DNA of 34,394 bases from an uncultured Clostridia bacterium (lineage in GTDB: Bacteria; Bacillota; Clostridia; TANB77; CAG-508): assembly GCA_947626735.1 (NCBI GenBank), contig CANQTK010000013.1, positions 1 through 34,394 on the forward strand, written 5' to 3'. Shown one piece after another: positions 32,230 to 34,394 of this stretch. Made by a program: the position numbers and the translations under genes. Within the stretch, counting starts at the first letter, position 1, and every line of letters begins with the position of its first letter. Below the pieces are notes generated by a model. It was not told the origin of the DNA, made no database searches, and saw only the letters and a list, made by a program, of their open reading frames with translations.

Positions 32230-32964
32230 ATGTTAAGTTTTGTTTTATGTGATGATAACAAGGCTATTTTAGAGAGGCTTTCAAAAATGTTAGAATCACT
32301 TTTTATGAAGCATCATTTTGATGCAGAAGTAAGCTTTTCTTCAACTAATGCTGAGAGCACCTTGCAATATGTAAAAAACAATATTGTAAATGCTCTATTT
32401 TTAGATATTGACTTAAAATCTCAAATATCTGGTTTAGATATTGCAAAACAAATTCGCAAAATTAATAAACAAATATATATTATTTTTACTAGTGCCCATT
32501 TAGAATATATTCTAATGGCTTACCAATATAAAACATTTGATTTTATACCAAAACCAGTTACTTTAGAAAGGCTAGAAGAAACTGTTTTACGTATAATGGA
32601 CGATTTAAATACGGAAGACAAAAAACATGAATTTATTTATTTAAATAATCGCAATACCATTATTAATGAAGATAGTATTAACTTTATAAAGAAGAATGGA
32701 ATGAAATTGGTGTTCTATACAGATAATAGAACCTATGAGACTTATAGTTCTTTTGCTAAAATAGCAGGAGAATTGCCTAAAAATTTTGTAAGATGTCACA
32801 AATCTTACATTGCTAATGTTAATAAAATTACCGATATTAATACCAATGAAAATTTGGTGTTTTTTGATAATACTACAAATACAAAATGTTATATTGGACC
32901 TAAATATAAAAATAAATTGATGGAGGTTTTTAAAGATGGAAATATTACAAACAATTTGGAATAG
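32230..32964 (+). CDS. LytTR response regulator (AgrA/ComE-like)
   Basis: A 244-aa cytoplasmic regulator: receiver domain (acidic pair CDDN near residue 9, phospho-acceptor Asp59 in LFLDIDL, conserved Lys in FIPKPVT), then a LytTR DNA-binding domain from about residue 138 (FIKKNGMKLVFYTDN, GELPKNFVRCHKSYIANVNK). Phosphorylated by the kinase downstream, whose start overlaps by 29 nt. LytTR regulators bind direct repeats of about 9 bp; I could not identify a convincing set in the leader. Confidence 0.92.
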   Translation: MLSFVLCDDNKAILERLSKMLESLFMKHHFDAEVSFSSTNAESTLQYVKNNIVNALFLDIDLKSQISGLDIAKQIRKINKQIYIIFTSAHLEYILMAYQYKTFDFIPKPVTLERLEETVLRIMDDLNTEDKKHEFIYLNNRNTIINEDSINFIKKNGMKLVFYTDNRTYETYSSFAKIAGELPKNFVRCHKSYIANVNKITDINTNENLVFFDNTTNTKCYIGPKYKNKLMEVFKDGNITNNLE

Positions 32965-34282
32965 TTTAACGACGGAGAATTTGGAATTAACTAATATAGT
33001 AATTCTACCTTTTTACCTTATAGAAGCATATATTTTAGTACTTATTTTTGCTACGGTGCTTAATATAAATGTTACAAAAAAGCAAAAAATTATTTATGTT
33101 TTAACTGTAGGTATTTCAGGAATAATTACAAATTTATTCGTTTTATCTCCTTTTGATACTCTTTTAAATATTGCTATTTTTGTTACCGCTAATGTTTTTT
33201 TATTAAAATCTAATCTATTTAAAGGTATGTTATCATTAATAATTCCATTTATTATAATTATTTTTGTGGAATCAATTTTTTCAAAATTATATTTTACAAT
33301 ATTTAATATTGACTATGCTATTGGTGTTAATATTCCTATTCATAGATTTTTGGGAACATTATTGATCTATGTAATTATGTACTTAATTTATATTATATTA
33401 AAAGCTTCTAAAATCAATATTGCTAAAATTGAGATATTAAGTTTCAAAAAGAAATTATTATTAATTTTAAATACTATTTTTGGTATTATTTTAATTGCTA
33501 CACAATTATATATACTAATATATTATAATGCTACTTTACCATTTTTTGTTATATTACTTAGTCTTTCTAGTTTAATTACTTATATAATAATTAGTTTTTA
33601 TACTATTTTTACAGAATCTAAATTAGAATCTACTTCTACAAACTTAGAAGAAGCACAATTATATAATAAAACTTTAGAAATTTTGCAGGATAATACAAGA
33701 GCTTTTCGTCATGATTTTTCAAATATCTTGCAAGGTATGGTAGGTTATATGGACAATAATGATATGGAAGGTTTAAAAAAATATTATTCTCAATTAGTAG
33801 AAGATATCCAACATTCTAATAACTTAACCACGTTAAGCCCAAAAGTAGTAAATAATCCTGCTATTTATAATGTACTAGCAAGTAAATACCATAAAGCAGA
33901 TAGCTTAGGTATCAAAATTCACTTAGAAGCTTTCTTAGATATGAATGAATTGCACATGAAAATTTATGAATTTACTAGAGTGCTTGGTATATTAATGGAT
34001 AACGCTATAGAGGCTGCTTCAGAATGTGAAGATAAAATTATTAATGTTACTTTTCGAAAAGATGCGAGAAAACATATGCAGCTATTAATTATTGAAAATA
34101 CTTATCAAAACAAAGATATTGATACCGACAAAATTTATGAAAAAGGCTATTCCACAAAACAAGGAAATACCGGACTTGGTTTATGGGAAATAAGGCAAAT
34201 TTTAAAGAAAAATAATAACCTAAATTTATTTACTACAAAAAATGAAAAATTCTTCTCTCAACAATTTGAAATCTTCTATTAA
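32936..34282 (+). CDS. AgrC-like sensor histidine kinase (GHKL)
   Basis: A 448-aa membrane kinase with about six N-terminal TM helices (residues 20-225) and no extracytoplasmic domain, as in AgrC-type peptide sensors. Cytoplasmic part: phospho-acceptor His259 in FRHDFSNILQGM (HxxxN class), then the GHKL ATPase with N box DNAIEAASE and G box STKQGNTGLGLWEI. It ends normally. Overlaps the regulator gene, so one operon. The signal is unknown: no agrB/agrD-like gene is visible up to the end of the window. Confidence 0.9.
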   Translation: MEILQTIWNSLTTENLELTNIVILPFYLIEAYILVLIFATVLNINVTKKQKIIYVLTVGISGIITNLFVLSPFDTLLNIAIFVTANVFLLKSNLFKGMLSLIIPFIIIIFVESIFSKLYFTIFNIDYAIGVNIPIHRFLGTLLIYVIMYLIYIILKASKINIAKIEILSFKKKLLLILNTIFGIILIATQLYILIYYNATLPFFVILLSLSSLITYIIISFYTIFTESKLESTSTNLEEAQLYNKTLEILQDNTRAFRHDFSNILQGMVGYMDNNDMEGLKKYYSQLVEDIQHSNNLTTLSPKVVNNPAIYNVLASKYHKADSLGIKIHLEAFLDMNELHMKIYEFTRVLGILMDNAIEAASECEDKIINVTFRKDARKHMQLLIIENTYQNKDIDTDKIYEKGYSTKQGNTGLGLWEIRQILKKNNNLNLFTTKNEKFFSQQFEIFY

Positions 34283-34290
34283 AGAAAAGA

Positions 34291-34319
34291 AAAAACAAGA
34301 TATATTCTATCTTGTTTTT
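34291..34319 (+). terminator. Terminator after the kinase gene
   Basis: AAAAACAAGATA pairs with TATCTTGTTTTT over a short loop. Confidence 0.85.
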
Positions 34320-34321
34320 CC

Positions 34322-34377
34322 AGACTGTTGACAAAGTATATAAAAATATTTTGCTCAACAGTCTTTTTCTTTTTTTA
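34322..34377 (+). terminator. Second hairpin with U tract at the window end
   Basis: AGACTGTTGA and TCAACAGTCT pair across a 23-nt AT-rich loop, then TTTTTCTTTTTTT. It is a tandem back-up terminator or a short inverted-repeat element. Confidence 0.6.
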
Positions 34378-34394
34378 TTTTGAATTTAACCAAA

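Noticed and set aside
34322..34364. TTGACA at 34328 as a promoter for a gene beyond the window
   Set aside because: No acceptable -10 at the right spacing, and the motif is part of a hairpin arm.
1..34394. CRISPR array, prophage or insertion sequence
   Set aside because: No regularly spaced direct repeats, integrase, transposase or terminal repeats with target duplication were seen.

Overview
The window reads as chromosome of a very low-GC, endospore-forming Bacillota, most likely an uncultured Clostridia lineage. Reasons: sporulation genes yqfC, yqfD and a pdaA-type deacetylase; the Bacillus/Clostridium-type order yqfC-yqfD-x-ybeY-dgkA-x-era-yqzL-recO; strong GGAGG ribosome binding sites; and TTGACA/TATAAT promoters with short U-tailed terminators. 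I see no integrase, transposase, CRISPR array or rRNA.

Layout. 1-360: promoter, tRNA-His, tRNA-Gln and a terminator. 359-3635: hicBA toxin-antitoxin (minus), a 62-aa orphan, dUTPase, rubrerythrin, an esterase. 3757-5336: a DUF308 membrane protein and a Sua5/YwlC-type threonylcarbamoyl-AMP synthase. 5337-6983: a patch of relics and orphan genes. 6991-10076: the ferrous-iron locus on the minus strand (feoA, an unknown 123-aa gene, an intrinsic terminator, feoB). 10337-13203: a DUF2207 membrane protein with a Gly-rich tail, LemA, and a small membrane protein. 13294-15320: rimO and a P-loop nucleoside kinase. 15577-19490: two paralogous acyl-CoA synthetases with a 43-aa basic peptide gene between them. 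19649-31855: a long minus-strand housekeeping and sporulation block (pdaA, yqfC, yqfD, an unknown gene, ybeY, dgkA, yerB-like, era, yqzL, recO, a MraY/WecA-like transferase fused to rubredoxin, hslO, pth, rng). 32230-34282: an AgrA/AgrC-like two-component pair, without agrB or agrD in view.

Main observation. sua5, feoB and feoA do not read in one frame. Each becomes a full-length, otherwise stop-free protein only after +1 shifts: two in sua5, five in feoB, one in feoA. A ninth probable site is in the DUF2207 tail. All nine have the same signature: the upstream frame arrives at an in-frame CGG codon, and skipping its C restores a frame in which the next codon is GGN (Gly). Several restored glycines are family-invariant, including the FeoB P-loop Gly. 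In the remaining genes I found only one in-frame CGG (codon 8 of the 123-aa gene), while out-of-frame CGG is common and harmless. Random gene decay does not predict this. It is what one would see if CGG were unassigned or starved in this organism and read by +1 shift as CGGN = Gly, so that C insertions before Gly codons are tolerated. A sequence artefact remains possible and must be excluded at read level.

Other items: a transferase-rubredoxin fusion with a possible internal start, a 43-aa peptide gene with complete signals, two families of short palindromic repeats at gene ends (one supplies the hslO stop), a three-codon ORF plus terminator ahead of feoB, a 22-bp palindrome upstream of feoA, and an unknown 403-aa protein where phoH/yqfF would be expected.
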